DNA from: Emcibacteraceae bacterium
GTDB taxonomy: Bacteria > Pseudomonadota > Alphaproteobacteria > Sphingomonadales > Emcibacteraceae
Direction: 5' to 3'
DNA: 64,000 nt
NCBI GenBank assembly: GCA_905612225.1
Contig: CAJQRG010000016.1
Span: forward strand, 1 to 64,000
Shown: positions 9,837-18,955 of the stretch, one piece after another
Numbering within the stretch: position 1 is the first letter of the stretch
How the letters are laid out: each line of letters starts with the position of its first letter
Translations under genes and position numbers: made by a program
The notes under the pieces: generated by a model
Told to the model about the DNA's origin: nothing
Seen by the model: only the letters and a program-made list of their open reading frames with translations
The model's database searches: none

Positions 9837-10256
9837 ATGGAACTCGTTCTTGATACACTTGCCAGTGGCTTTCCCTACTTCATCTCTCATTTTGGTTTGA
9901 CACTTATCATGCTTGGCGTAGGTGTTTATATTTACGAAAAGGTAACACCATATCCAGAACTTGAATTGGTTCGTGAAGGAAATATTGCAGCTAGTATTTC
10001 ACTTGCAGCTGGAATACTCGGCCTTGCTATACCCCTAGCTGCCTGCCTTGAAGGAAGTGTTAGTCTTTGGGATATTTTTATTTGGGGGTGGGTAATTTTA
10101 ATTATCCAAGTTCTTTCTTTTTTCTTTGCAAACCTTGTAATTGATAATTTAAATGACCGGATTATAAGAGGTGAAATTGGACCGGCTATTTTACTATTTG
10201 CTGGTAAAATTTCGATTGCCTTACTTAATGCGGCTGCCATTTCTGATAAGTTTTAA
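9837..10256 (+). CDS. DUF350 (YjfL-type) inner membrane protein
   Basis: A 139-residue protein with four predicted membrane helices (about 14-32, 50-68, 75-97, 113-133). The segment TPYPELELVREGNIAASISL followed by AAGILGLAIPLA is the characteristic DUF350 signature. The molecular function of the family is not established. AGGAGA stands before the ATG. It is followed after eight bases by a serine protease gene on the same strand, so the two probably form an operon. Confidence 0.8.
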   Translation: MELVLDTLASGFPYFISHFGLTLIMLGVGVYIYEKVTPYPELELVREGNIAASISLAAGILGLAIPLAACLEGSVSLWDIFIWGWVILIIQVLSFFFANLVIDNLNDRIIRGEIGPAILLFAGKISIALLNAAAISDKF

Positions 10257-10264
10257 GTTTATAG

Positions 10265-11134
10265 ATGAAAATTTCAGCAAAGTTCACATTTATATTACTT
10301 GCGGTAGTTGTTTTTGTTGGTGAAATATCAAAAGACAGTGGCAATAAAAAAATAGATCCCCGAACCCGTATACGTGAGAGCCCTTTTACCCCTCTGCCAG
10401 ATATGAGGCCCGAGGGTGTGGGTACTATTGGTCCCGGACGTAAAAGTGACAAAGAAATTGTGATAGCTGAGGAGGAAAGAAAAAGTAGGGCAGAGTACAC
10501 AGGAACGGCATTTTCGATTGATAATAATGGATTTTGGATAACTGCACGCCACGTAACAAATAATTGTGACCAACTTTTGATAGCACGTCCATTTAAGCGC
10601 CCACTTCCCATTGAGGGAGTGGCTGAACATATAGGGTCTGATGTAAGTCTTATCAAAACAGGCCGGGGTTATCCTCCATTGGATATTGATTATAATTTAC
10701 CAATATTTAATCAGGAAGGGTTCCATTATGGTTTTCCACGCGGCAAACCTGGAGCAGTTTACTCACGATTAATTGGAAGACGAATAATGAAGACTATAGG
10801 TGCCAATAATTATAAAGAAATGGTACATGTTTGGGCTGAAAAAAAGCGAATACCTAACAGTAATGAAAGTCTTGGGGGTATTAGTGGGGCACCTATCCTA
10901 AATAAAGATGGTAAAGTAGTTGGTATCCATGTAGCCGGGTCACTACGAAGAGGGCGTTCGTTCTCTTCTCTTCCTTCCAGTATTAACGATCTACTTAACA
11001 AATATAGCATAAATATTAATCCAGCTTTTAAAATGGTAAATACAGCAGAGCTTAATACTAGTGATTTTTCAAATGTAGGAAATAAATTGCGCGATGAGTT
11101 AACCGTTGCTCAGGTGGTATGTAGAACTTATTAG
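10265..11134 (+). CDS. Trypsin-fold serine protease with N-terminal membrane segment
   Basis: A 289-residue protein with a hydrophobic N-terminus (about 7-19: signal peptide or anchor), a proline- and charge-rich linker (20-75) and a chymotrypsin-like domain. The triad is readable: H96 in ITARHV, D126 in GSDVSLI and S207 in GGISGAPIL. No PDZ domain follows, unlike DegP/HtrA. The active site faces the periplasm. It likely shares a transcript with the DUF350 gene. It could be a membrane-tethered regulatory or quality-control protease; substrates are unknown. Confidence 0.75.
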   Translation: MKISAKFTFILLAVVVFVGEISKDSGNKKIDPRTRIRESPFTPLPDMRPEGVGTIGPGRKSDKEIVIAEEERKSRAEYTGTAFSIDNNGFWITARHVTNNCDQLLIARPFKRPLPIEGVAEHIGSDVSLIKTGRGYPPLDIDYNLPIFNQEGFHYGFPRGKPGAVYSRLIGRRIMKTIGANNYKEMVHVWAEKKRIPNSNESLGGISGAPILNKDGKVVGIHVAGSLRRGRSFSSLPSSINDLLNKYSININPAFKMVNTAELNTSDFSNVGNKLRDELTVAQVVCRTY

Positions 11135-11163
11135 GGTACAAAAAAATTCCTTTTTTTCAACCC
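11134..11163 (+). terminator. Possible terminator between convergent genes
   Basis: GGGT (11134-11137) and seven A (11140-11146) pair with seven T (11151-11157) and ACCC (11160-11163), with a small AC/CA internal loop and a TTCC loop. It overlaps the last base of the protease stop codon. It could stop transcription from both sides, but the stem is mostly A-T. Confidence 0.4.
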
Positions 11164-11179
11164 TGTTAATGTAAATAGA

Positions 11180-12079
11180 TTATATGGAACGAAGGTTTGT
11201 AGCAAAAAACTCAAGAGTTCTTCTCCAAGCGATTTCTGCCATTTTTTCATCATAACGCCCGGTGCTATCATTATGAAAACCGTGTCGCGCACCGCTATAC
11301 ATATGCATTTTGTATGAAGCCCTATTGCCCTTAAGTACTGCTTCATATGCGGGCCAACTAGCGTTAACTCGCTGATCTATTTCTGCAAGCTGGACTAGTA
11401 ATGGTCCTTTGACATTATTCACTATATCAGTACGGGCAGGGGTGCCATAAAAAGGTACGGCTGCGTCAACAACATTAGGAAGGCTTGCGGCTAGGAAATT
11501 ACTAATATATCCACCAAAACAAAACCCAACAACACCAAGTTTACCGTTTGAACTAATGTGAGTTTTTAAATAATGAGTTGCAGCAATAAAATCAAATTCA
11601 ACTTTAGAAGGATCAAGACTACTCTGCATTGATCGTCCCTCATCGTCATTTCCAGGATAGCCACCCAAAGGGTGAAGGGCGTCAGGTGCAAATGCAACAT
11701 ATCCGGCCTTTGCAAGGCGCCGTGCTACATCTTTAATATATGGATTAAGTCCCCTATTTTCATGAACTACAAGGATGGCAGGTCTTTTCTCATCTGCAGT
11801 TTGGGTATTTGGCTGAACTAGATATCCGCTACCTTCTCCGTGACCATTTAGGGAAGGAAATTTAGCATACGTTGCTTTTATATCTTTATCGTTAAAGGAA
11901 ACTTGTTCTGCAAGTGCATAGTTTGGCATTAACGATGAAGTAAGCAAGGATAAGGTTAAGCCTCCAACAGCGATAGATCTAAGCTTATTCAAAAATTCAC
12001 GTCGGTCCATCTTGCCATGTGCATAAGCATCATACCAATCAAAGGCCTCTAAAGGTATTTCAATTTTTGTTTTAGTTAT
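11180..12079 (-). CDS. Tat-exported dienelactone hydrolase family protein
   Basis: Alpha/beta hydrolase. Counted from the in-frame ATG at 12010, the nucleophile is C164 (VGFCFGGY), with D212 (EIDQR) and H243 (ARHGFH) completing the triad. A twin-arginine signal (DRREFL, then a hydrophobic stretch ending near AYALAEQ) indicates folded export. Reading upstream of 12010 in frame gives AFDWYDAYAHGKM directly before DRREFL, which resembles the usual N-terminus of Tat-exported alphaproteobacterial members, but no ATG, GTG or TTG is in frame before the stop at 12098-12100. The best start is therefore ATA 12079 or ATC 12082, or else an ATG-started shorter protein from 12010. It is the last gene of the purC-grxD run. 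Confidence 0.8.
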   Translation of the reverse strand: MTKTKIEIPLEAFDWYDAYAHGKMDRREFLNKLRSIAVGGLTLSLLTSSLMPNYALAEQVSFNDKDIKATYAKFPSLNGHGEGSGYLVQPNTQTADEKRPAILVVHENRGLNPYIKDVARRLAKAGYVAFAPDALHPLGGYPGNDDEGRSMQSSLDPSKVEFDFIAATHYLKTHISSNGKLGVVGFCFGGYISNFLAASLPNVVDAAVPFYGTPARTDIVNNVKGPLLVQLAEIDQRVNASWPAYEAVLKGNRASYKMHMYSGARHGFHNDSTGRYDEKMAEIAWRRTLEFFATNLRSI

Positions 12080-12101
12080 GATTTTAAGCTTTCTTTTTTA
12101 A

Positions 12102-12434
12102 TTAGTCCTGTGGTTCAATCCCAACAGATTCAAAATGTGCTACTAACTCACCGTTAGCTGCCATTTCACGAATAATGTCACATCCTCCTAGAAACTCACC
12201 CTTTACGTAGAGTTGTGGGATTGTTGGCCAATCTGAATATTGCTTGATGCCATCACGAAGGGATTCATCTTGCAATATATTATGTGTTTCGTATTTAATT
12301 TTAAAATGGTTTAGTATTTCTATAACGGTTGCTGAGAAACCACATTGGGGAAACATTCTATCACCCTTCATGTAGAGGACAACATCATTTGTGTCTACGT
12401 CATTTTTAATACGTTCAAATACTGGGTTTGTCAT
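12102..12434 (-). CDS. grxD: Monothiol glutaredoxin, Grx4 type
   Basis: A 110-residue CGFS-type glutaredoxin that carries and transfers [2Fe-2S] clusters rather than acting as a thiol reductase. The cluster motif is C31GFS, with the glutathione-binding WPTIPQLYVKGEFLGGCDI region downstream. It lies directly after a BolA-family gene, and BolA and Grx4 proteins form heterodimeric Fe-S complexes, so the pairing is functional as well as positional. The gap to the upstream bolA gene is about 70 bases. Confidence 0.95.
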   Translation of the reverse strand: MTNPVFERIKNDVDTNDVVLYMKGDRMFPQCGFSATVIEILNHFKIKYETHNILQDESLRDGIKQYSDWPTIPQLYVKGEFLGGCDIIREMAANGELVAHFESVGIEPQD

Positions 12435-12503
12435 AATTTATCCTGATAAGTTATTTGTAATTAAGTACTACATATCTGTAAAATTTTATTAAAATTATTA
12501 TAG

Positions 12504-12737
12504 TTATTTTGGGGCAGAAGTCTGTAGTGAAAGCGCATGCAATTCAGCCCCAATTTTACCCTCGAGGGCTTTATAAACCAGTTGATGTTGCTGTACGCGA
12601 TTTTTTCCAATAAATTCTTTGGAGACAACTTGTGCCGAAAACTGGCTACCATCACCGCGCATATCTTGAACCTGAACATCTGCGCCGGGCAAAATATCCA
12701 AAATCATTTCTTTTATTTGTGGCTCATCAAGGGCCAT
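12504..12737 (-). CDS. BolA-family iron-sulfur/stress protein
   Basis: A 77-residue BolA-fold protein. The conserved C-terminal half VSKEFIGKNRVQQHQLVYKAL includes the helix-turn-helix-like segment and the invariant His used in Fe-S cluster binding with Grx4. The small size and start MALDEPQIKEMI resemble the IbaG/BolA3 subtype. The gene is 9 bases after purL and ahead of grxD, the standard alphaproteobacterial order. Its likely role is in iron-sulfur cluster trafficking or iron sensing. Confidence 0.9.
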   Translation of the reverse strand: MALDEPQIKEMILDILPGADVQVQDMRGDGSQFSAQVVSKEFIGKNRVQQHQLVYKALEGKIGAELHALSLQTSAPK

Positions 12738-12746
12738 TTATATCTC

Positions 12747-14969
12747 CTAATCTTCGTTTGACATGTATTTTGGCATCCAAGTGCCATGAGCGTCAAGTAA
12801 TTCGTTCAATGTTATAGTAAATATGTTTTTTACGTCCAGAGTATGACCAGTGACAAGACCAAGCATTTCCAGGGTTACATTAGCATCGTTAGCAGCTGTT
12901 TTGATATCATTGACATCATTAGGACTTGCAGATATGACATATCGAGCTTGATCCTCACCAAATCCATAAGCATGAATGGGGATATTCCCATTATTTAGAG
13001 TAATTTCCAGGCCACGGCCGCCAGCCAATACCATTTCTGATAAGGTAATGAATAATCCACCATCAGAAACATCATGACAGGCGGTTATTTTACGGTTTTG
13101 TATTTGTGCCCGAACAAAGTCACCATTTTTACGTTCCAGCGCTAAATCAACGGGAGGTGGTGCGCCTTCTTCACGCCCTTCAATTATATTTAAATACTGA
13201 GTACAACCAAGATGACCCGTGCATTCTCCAATTAACATAATTACGTCTCCCTCATTCTTTGGAGCTATTGTAATCATCTTGCTGCTATCTTTTAATAGAC
13301 CAACACCGCCAATGGCTGGAGTTGGATGAATACCAGTACCATTTGTTTCATTATAGAGTGAAACGTTACCGCTTATGACAGGGTAATCCAGCACTGTACA
13401 CGCTTCACGGATGCCTTCAATTGCCCCAACAAACTGACCCATAATATCAGGACGTTCAGGGTTACCAAAGTTTAAACAATCAGTAATTGCTAATGGTTGT
13501 GCACCTACTGCCGTAAGGTTACGCCAAGTTTCAGCTACAGCCTGTTTACCTCCCTCAAATGGATCGGCGTAACAATAACGTGGCGTGCAGTCGGTAGAAA
13601 TAGCTAGTGCCTTATCAGTTCCATGAACACGAACTACTGCCGCATCTCCACCAGGAATTTGTATTGTGTCTGCCATAACTTGATGATCATATTGTTGCCA
13701 AATCCACTCTCGGCTTGAGAGTTCTGAACTGTTGATCATTTTTAAAAGAGTATCTCGAAAATCATTTGGTATAGGAATATCAAAAGCATCAATTGTTGGC
13801 TGAATTTCAGTTTTAATCCAAGGGCGGTCATATTCAGGACTGTTATCGGCTAGGGGTTGTGTTGGAATGTCCGCTACGGTCTTTCCCTCAAATAACAAAG
13901 TTAGGTTCCCCGTTTCAGTAATTTCACCTATCACTGCAAAATCTAAATCCCACTTTTTAAAAATTGCCTCAGCTTCCCCAACGCGGTCAGGTTTTAAGAC
14001 AACAAGCATACGCTCTTGGCTTTCAGAAAGCATCATTTCGTATGGTGTCATATTTTCTTCACGTTGTGGAACATTGTCCAAATTAATGGTAAAGCCAACT
14101 CCTCCACCTGAGGCCATTTCAACTGATGATGATGTCAGCCCAGCTGCACCCATATCTTGTATTGCAACAACCATATCAGTTGACATGAGTTCAATGCAGG
14201 CTTCTATTAATAGTTTTTCCGTAAAGGGATCGCCAACTTGAACAGTTGGTCGTTTTTCTTCATTGTCTTCCGTAAACTCAGCTGAAGCCATAGTTGCTCC
14301 ATGGATGCCATCACGGCCAGTCTTTGAACCTACGTAGATTACAGGATTTCCAACACCAGCAGCAGCAGATAAAAATATTTTATCTTGATCTGCTAGACCT
14401 ACAGCCATAGCATTTACTAAAATATTACCGTTATATGATGGATGAAAATTTGTTTCACCTCCGATAGTTGGTACACCTACACAGTTGCCATACCCACCGA
14501 TACCTTCAACAACTCCACTTAAGAGATGACGAGTTTTAGGGTGTTCAGGTGAACCAAATCGAAGCGCATTCATATTTGCTATGGGACGTGCACCCATGGT
14601 AAATACATCCCGAAGGATGCCCCCAACACCAGTTGCTGCACCTTGGTAGGGTTCAATATAACTTGGATGGTTATGGCTTTCCATCTTGAAGATAGCAGCT
14701 TGGTTATCACCAATATCGATAACCCCAGCATTTTCTCCAGGACCATGAATAACCCAAGGTGCCTCTGTAGGAAGAGTTTTAAGATGAAGTTTTGATGACT
14801 TATACGAGCAATGTTCACTCCACATAACGGAGAATATACCTAACTCAGTCAATGTTGGTTTTCGACCAAGTATCTTTATCATTAGTTTATGTTCATCAAC
14901 GGAAAGACCATGCTCTTTTACAAGGTCATCGGTAATTTCTGGGTTATTATTCCAGTTAATTTTAGTCAT
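12747..14969 (-). CDS. purL: Phosphoribosylformylglycinamidine synthase, large subunit
   Basis: ATP-dependent conversion of FGAR to FGAM, fourth step of de novo purine synthesis. At 740 residues it is the small PurL that works with separate PurS and PurQ, both encoded directly upstream. The repeated AIRS-type halves are visible: [12 protein letters not shown] near the N-terminus, [13 protein letters not shown] and [20 protein letters not shown] in the second half. It is followed by the bolA gene with a 9-base gap. Confidence 0.97.
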   Translation of the reverse strand: MTKINWNNNPEITDDLVKEHGLSVDEHKLMIKILGRKPTLTELGIFSVMWSEHCSYKSSKLHLKTLPTEAPWVIHGPGENAGVIDIGDNQAAIFKMESHNHPSYIEPYQGAATGVGGILRDVFTMGARPIANMNALRFGSPEHPKTRHLLSGVVEGIGGYGNCVGVPTIGGETNFHPSYNGNILVNAMAVGLADQDKIFLSAAAGVGNPVIYVGSKTGRDGIHGATMASAEFTEDNEEKRPTVQVGDPFTEKLLIEACIELMSTDMVVAIQDMGAAGLTSSSVEMASGGGVGFTINLDNVPQREENMTPYEMMLSESQERMLVVLKPDRVGEAEAIFKKWDLDFAVIGEITETGNLTLLFEGKTVADIPTQPLADNSPEYDRPWIKTEIQPTIDAFDIPIPNDFRDTLLKMINSSELSSREWIWQQYDHQVMADTIQIPGGDAAVVRVHGTDKALAISTDCTPRYCYADPFEGGKQAVAETWRNLTAVGAQPLAITDCLNFGNPERPDIMGQFVGAIEGIREACTVLDYPVISGNVSLYNETNGTGIHPTPAIGGVGLLKDSSKMITIAPKNEGDVIMLIGECTGHLGCTQYLNIIEGREEGAPPPVDLALERKNGDFVRAQIQNRKITACHDVSDGGLFITLSEMVLAGGRGLEITLNNGNIPIHAYGFGEDQARYVISASPNDVNDIKTAANDANVTLEMLGLVTGHTLDVKNIFTITLNELLDAHGTWMPKYMSNED

Positions 14970-14979
14970 GCTTTTAACC

Positions 14980-15669
14980 CTATTTAAGCGTATTAATTAT
15001 GCTTTCGAAGAAACCGCGACCATCAGTACCACCCTGTACATCTTCGATAAGTCGTTCGGGGTGCGGCATCATGCCTAAAACATTTCCACGTTCGTTGATA
15101 ATACCGGCAATATTATTTTGTGATCCATTTGGGCTGGCACTTGCTGTTGCTTCTCCCGCCTTGCTGACATAACGAAAAGGTATTTGCCCATTGGTTTCTA
15201 GCATTTTTAATGTATCCTCATCAGCAAAATAGTTCCCATCATGATGGGCTACTGGAATATCAATAACTTGCCCCTTAGTGTATGCGTTGGTAAAATTAGT
15301 TAATGTATTTTCTACCTGCAAATGAACTGTTTTACATACGAACTTTAGAGAACTATTTCTCATAAGTGCGCCAGGCAATAGTCCCATTTCAGTCAAAACT
15401 TGAAAGCCATTGCAAACGCCAATAACATTACCGCCTCTTTCAGCGTGCAAAGCAATTGCTTTTATGGCTGGAGATCGGGCCGCCATAGCACCACATCGCA
15501 GATAATCTCCGAATGAAAAACCGCCAGGGAGGGCGATTAAATCAACATCGGGTATCTCACTATCTTGGTGCCAAATCTGATAGGGTGTTTTGCCTGTAAT
15601 TTTTTCAAGCGCATCAAACATATCACGATTGCAGTTGGAGGCAGGGAAGGTAACAACAGCTGATTTCAT
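14980..15669 (-). CDS. purQ: Phosphoribosylformylglycinamidine synthase, glutaminase subunit
   Basis: Class I glutamine amidotransferase, 229 residues, supplying ammonia to PurL. The nucleophile is C86 in the elbow GVCNGFQVL and the His-Glu pair is in [11 protein letters not shown] near the C-terminus. [15 protein letters not shown] is typical of PurQ. It lies between purS and purL with short gaps (20 and 10 bases), so it is co-transcribed. Confidence 0.97.
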   Translation of the reverse strand: MKSAVVTFPASNCNRDMFDALEKITGKTPYQIWHQDSEIPDVDLIALPGGFSFGDYLRCGAMAARSPAIKAIALHAERGGNVIGVCNGFQVLTEMGLLPGALMRNSSLKFVCKTVHLQVENTLTNFTNAYTKGQVIDIPVAHHDGNYFADEDTLKMLETNGQIPFRYVSKAGEATASASPNGSQNNIAGIINERGNVLGMMPHPERLIEDVQGGTDGRGFFESIINTLK

Positions 15670-15689
15670 ATTTTATTCCTATATTGGGA

Positions 15690-15929
15690 TTAGTCTATGG
15701 TGATTGAATAGTTTTCAATTACCATATTTGAAAGGAGCTTTTTACACATTTTTTCTACCGTTTCCGCGGCATTTGATTTATCAGTCTCTGTTAGGTCAAT
15801 TTCTATATACTTGCCCTGACGGACACCTTCTACACCAGAAAAACCAAGTGTTCCTAAGGCGTGCTGAATTGCTTTTCCTTGTGGGTCTAGAACACCATCT
15901 TTAAGAGTGATATGAATACGTGCTTTCAA
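15690..15929 (-). CDS. purS: Phosphoribosylformylglycinamidine synthase subunit PurS
   Basis: A 79-residue structural subunit that links PurL and PurQ in the three-part FGAM synthase. The family pattern is clear: KARIHITLKDGVLDPQGKAI followed by ALGTLGFSGVEGVRQGKYIE, and the C-terminal KLLSNMVIENYSI. It lies 23 bases after purC. Confidence 0.95.
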   Translation of the reverse strand: MKARIHITLKDGVLDPQGKAIQHALGTLGFSGVEGVRQGKYIEIDLTETDKSNAAETVEKMCKKLLSNMVIENYSITID

Positions 15930-15952
15930 GGTTTTTTCCTTCTCTAGAGTTG

Positions 15953-16693
15953 TTATTTATCTTCTAATTCTAACGGCACACCAAGTCGGCGTGCAACTTC
16001 TTGGTAAGCTTCTACTTCACCACCTAAGTCACGGCGAAAACGGTCTTTATCTAGTTTTTCCCCTGTTTCAAAGTCCCAGAGGCGGCAATTGTCAGGACTA
16101 AACTCATCTGCAAGAACAATAAAGTGACCATCATCCCCATCACTAAGTCGCCCAAATTCAAGTTTAAAGTCGATAAGTTCTATACCTACGCTAGCAAAAA
16201 ACCCTCGAAGGTAATCATTAATTTTTGAGGTCATTTCCATTATCTCAATTAACTCATCCTCCTTGGCTATATCTAGGACAAGAATATGATTTTCAGGAAT
16301 TAATGGATCACCCAAATCATCATCTTTAAGTGAAAATTCAATAATAGGTCGAGGTAAACGAAGCCCTTCTTCTATTCCGAAGGTCTTTGCCATTGTTCCC
16401 GCGACGGTATTTCTGACTATGACTTCTAGTGGTATAATATCTACTTCATGAACCAGTTGCTCTCGGTCTGAGGTGCGTTCAATAAAATGAGTGGGAATGC
16501 CAATTTGACTAAGACGGGTCATAACAAGTTCAGTGATCTTGTTATTAATTATACCCTTACCAGCTATGGTACCTTTTTTTACGTTATTAAAAGCAGTAGC
16601 ATCATCTTTAAAATATTGAATAATAGTGTTTGCACGCGGCCCTTTGTAAAGGATTTTAGCTTTGCCCTCGTAGAGTATTTCTTTATCTGACAT
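15953..16693 (-). CDS. purC: Phosphoribosylaminoimidazole-succinocarboxamide synthase
   Basis: Makes SAICAR from CAIR, aspartate and ATP. The 246 residues match the bacterial enzyme: [10 protein letters not shown] at the N-terminus, the ATP-binding [20 protein letters not shown] stretch, [13 protein letters not shown], and [12 protein letters not shown] with [19 protein letters not shown] lies seven bases before the ATG. It is the first gene of the seven-gene minus-strand run purC-purS-purQ-purL-bolA-grxD-hydrolase. Confidence 0.97.
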   Translation of the reverse strand: MSDKEILYEGKAKILYKGPRANTIIQYFKDDATAFNNVKKGTIAGKGIINNKITELVMTRLSQIGIPTHFIERTSDREQLVHEVDIIPLEVIVRNTVAGTMAKTFGIEEGLRLPRPIIEFSLKDDDLGDPLIPENHILVLDIAKEDELIEIMEMTSKINDYLRGFFASVGIELIDFKLEFGRLSDGDDGHFIVLADEFSPDNCRLWDFETGEKLDKDRFRRDLGGEVEAYQEVARRLGVPLELEDK

Positions 16694-16887
16694 GTAGGTT
16701 CCTTGGCATTAGATATTAGGCAGAATCGAACAATGATAATCTAGCTTAAAAATTAAATAAAAACAATCTACCTTAAGCCATTAGGATCATTTTTTATAAT
16801 ACAGAAAATACTAAAAAAATGTTTATGTTAGGCAGTTAAATACCAATGGATATTGTATAATATTACTGTCATATGAGGAGCGAACTC

Positions 16888-18183
16888 TTATACTCCAAAT
16901 ACCCTCTTAAATATTGTATCTACATGTTTTGTATGATAGCCAATATCAAATTTATCGTCGATTTCTTCAGAGGTTAACATTTTAATGACTTCCGGATCAC
17001 TTTTCAGTTCCTCTGCAAAATTTGCCCCTTCTTCCCAGACTTTCATAGCGTTCCTTTGCACAAGCCTGTAACTATCTTCACGGCTTACACCTACCTGTGT
17101 CAAAGCAAGTAGAATACGCTGTGAATTATGTAGGCCGCCTAGTTTATCCATGTTGGCTTGCATATTATTAGGGTAAACAACAAGTTTATCCATTACGCCA
17201 GTGAGGCGTGACAGAGCAAAATCAAGGGTAACAGTAGCATCAGGTCCTATCATCCGCTCAACAGAGGAGTGTGAAATATCTCGTTCATGCCAAAGAGCAA
17301 CGTTTTCCATTGCTGGAAGGGCCATACCTCTAACCAAACGGGCAAGTCCCGTAAGATTTTCAGTTAAAATGGGATTGCGTTTATGTGGCATAGCTGATGA
17401 ACCTTTTTGACCCTTTGAAAAGAACTCTTCTACTTCAAGTACCTCTGTACGTTGGAGATGTCTGATTTCTACAGCAAGTCTTTCAATTGAGCTTGCAACC
17501 ACACCTAATGTACAAAAGAACATGGCGTGCCTATCACGAGGGATAACCTGTGTTGATACAGGCTCTACTTTAAGCCCCATAGCTTTAGCTACGTGTTCCT
17601 CAACATAGGGATCTATATTAGCAAATGTGCCAACTGCACCGGATATTGCACAGGTAGAAATTTCTTCACGGGCTGTTTTAAGGCGAACAAGATTGCGGTC
17701 AAATTCGGCGTAAGCCTGAGCCATTTTTAACCCAAATGTTACAGGTTCAGCGTGGATAGCATGTGAGCGGCCAATGCATACGTCCATCTTATGTTCCATA
17801 GCTCTACGCTTTAAGATAACAAGAAGTTTTTCTACATCATCGATAAGGATATCTGCGGCCTTTACCATCTGTATATTTAAGCAAGTATCTAATACATCTG
17901 AAGATGTCATCCCTTGATGAACGAAACGAGCTTCAGTACCGATATATTCAGAAAGAGAGGTTAGAAAGGCTATGACATCATGTTTTACCTCTTTTTCAAT
18001 TTCGTCAATTCTATCAATATCAAAATTACCCTTTTCCCAAATTATTTTTGCACTTTCTTTTGGTATTACTCCTAATTCAGCAAGGGCATCACATGCGTGA
18101 GCCTCAATTTCAAACCATATTTGAAACCTTGATTGTGGCTCCCAGATAGTAGTCATTATTTCGCGTGAATAACGTGGTATCAT
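16888..18183 (-). CDS. purB: Adenylosuccinate lyase
   Basis: Catalyses two fumarate-releasing steps of purine synthesis (SAICAR to AICAR, and adenylosuccinate to AMP). The fumarase/aspartase signature GSSAMPHKRNPI is present, along with QGMTSSDVLDTCLN and GRSHAIHAEP. The start is set at ATG 18183 (MIPRYSREIM), as in homologues, giving 431 residues; a TTG fifteen bases upstream is in frame but unlikely. The 194-base gap to purC is AT-rich and I see no gene in it. Confidence 0.95.
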   Translation of the reverse strand: MIPRYSREIMTTIWEPQSRFQIWFEIEAHACDALAELGVIPKESAKIIWEKGNFDIDRIDEIEKEVKHDVIAFLTSLSEYIGTEARFVHQGMTSSDVLDTCLNIQMVKAADILIDDVEKLLVILKRRAMEHKMDVCIGRSHAIHAEPVTFGLKMAQAYAEFDRNLVRLKTAREEISTCAISGAVGTFANIDPYVEEHVAKAMGLKVEPVSTQVIPRDRHAMFFCTLGVVASSIERLAVEIRHLQRTEVLEVEEFFSKGQKGSSAMPHKRNPILTENLTGLARLVRGMALPAMENVALWHERDISHSSVERMIGPDATVTLDFALSRLTGVMDKLVVYPNNMQANMDKLGGLHNSQRILLALTQVGVSREDSYRLVQRNAMKVWEEGANFAEELKSDPEVIKMLTSEEIDDKFDIGYHTKHVDTIFKRVFGV

Positions 18184-18341
18184 GATGCTATTTCCCAAAC
18201 AAAAGGTGAATATTGAATCTATAGTTCAGGATTTAACATGTGGGCGAAGAGGGGGCAAGTTTTATTCTAGCTAAAAGCATCAAACTTATGCAAGATTTGT
18301 AATTATTTTTGAGATAAATAACAGGTTATGTATAGCCTATT

Positions 18342-18827
18342 TTATAAGTTAAATGGTATATCGTTTTTCTTGGTAACTGTACGTAGGGAAAAGTTTGATT
18401 TAATATTGGATACGCCTGGCAGAGTTGTGAGGACATCCATATGTAGTTTTTCATAATCAGAGGCATCTGAGACTATGACTCGCAGTAAGTAGTCTGCATC
18501 TCCAGACATTAAATAACATTCCATAATTTGTGGGCACTGACGGACTATTTTTTCAAATTCTAAAAGAAGTTCCTTAGTTTGTTTTTCTACTGTGACTTGT
18601 ACAAATACATTATCTGTTAAACCTGCAGCAGCTTGATCCATAACTGCAACATAACCCTCAATAATTCCCTGTGTTTCAAGACCCTTAACCCTACGAAGAC
18701 AGGCTGACTGGGATAAACCCACTTTTTCGGATAAGTCAGAATTGCTAATACGGCCATCATTTTGTAAGTACTTAATAATGGCATGATCAATCTTATCTAG
18801 TTTAATATTTAGAAATTTATGTCTCAT
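18342..18827 (-). CDS. Lrp/AsnC family transcriptional regulator
   Basis: A 161-residue Lrp-type regulator: N-terminal winged helix-turn-helix (LDKIDHAIIKYLQNDGRISN, then LSEKVGLSQSACLRRVKGLE) and a C-terminal RAM/AsnC ligand domain ending in TLPGVSNIKSNFSLRTV. The start ATG 18827 (MRHKFLNIKL) is preferred to a TTG at 18845. It is divergent from alanine dehydrogenase, the arrangement expected for a regulator responding to alanine or a branched-chain amino acid and controlling ald. That regulatory target is inferred from position. Confidence 0.88.
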   Translation of the reverse strand: MRHKFLNIKLDKIDHAIIKYLQNDGRISNSDLSEKVGLSQSACLRRVKGLETQGIIEGYVAVMDQAAAGLTDNVFVQVTVEKQTKELLLEFEKIVRQCPQIMECYLMSGDADYLLRVIVSDASDYEKLHMDVLTTLPGVSNIKSNFSLRTVTKKNDIPFNL

Positions 18828-18914
18828 AAATATGAATATACGCAATTAAATTCGAATTATCAAACAATATATATTAAAAAACGCAAGGACATTTTTTTTG
18901 ATCTAAATTAGACT

Positions 18915-18931
18915 AAAGGTACCTAACCTTT
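18915..18931. promoter_or_regulatory. Inverted repeat between lrp and ald, possible operator
   Basis: AAAGGT (18915-18920) and ACCTTT (18926-18931) form a perfect 6-base dyad with a 5-base spacer, about 25 bases upstream of the ald start. It lies in the divergent promoter region where an Lrp-family protein would bind. Lrp sites are usually about 15 bp imperfect palindromes; binding is not shown. Confidence 0.35.
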
Positions 18932-18955
18932 GTTATCAATTATTGGAAATGTATT

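Noticed and set aside
9932-10656. Antisense reading frames over the DUF350 and serine protease genes
   Set aside because: They mirror coding sequence with clear family motifs on the plus strand and have no recognisable protein features.
13867-14241. 124-codon plus-strand frame inside purL
   Set aside because: Antisense shadow of a highly conserved gene; low-complexity Ser/Thr-rich product without a ribosome-binding site.
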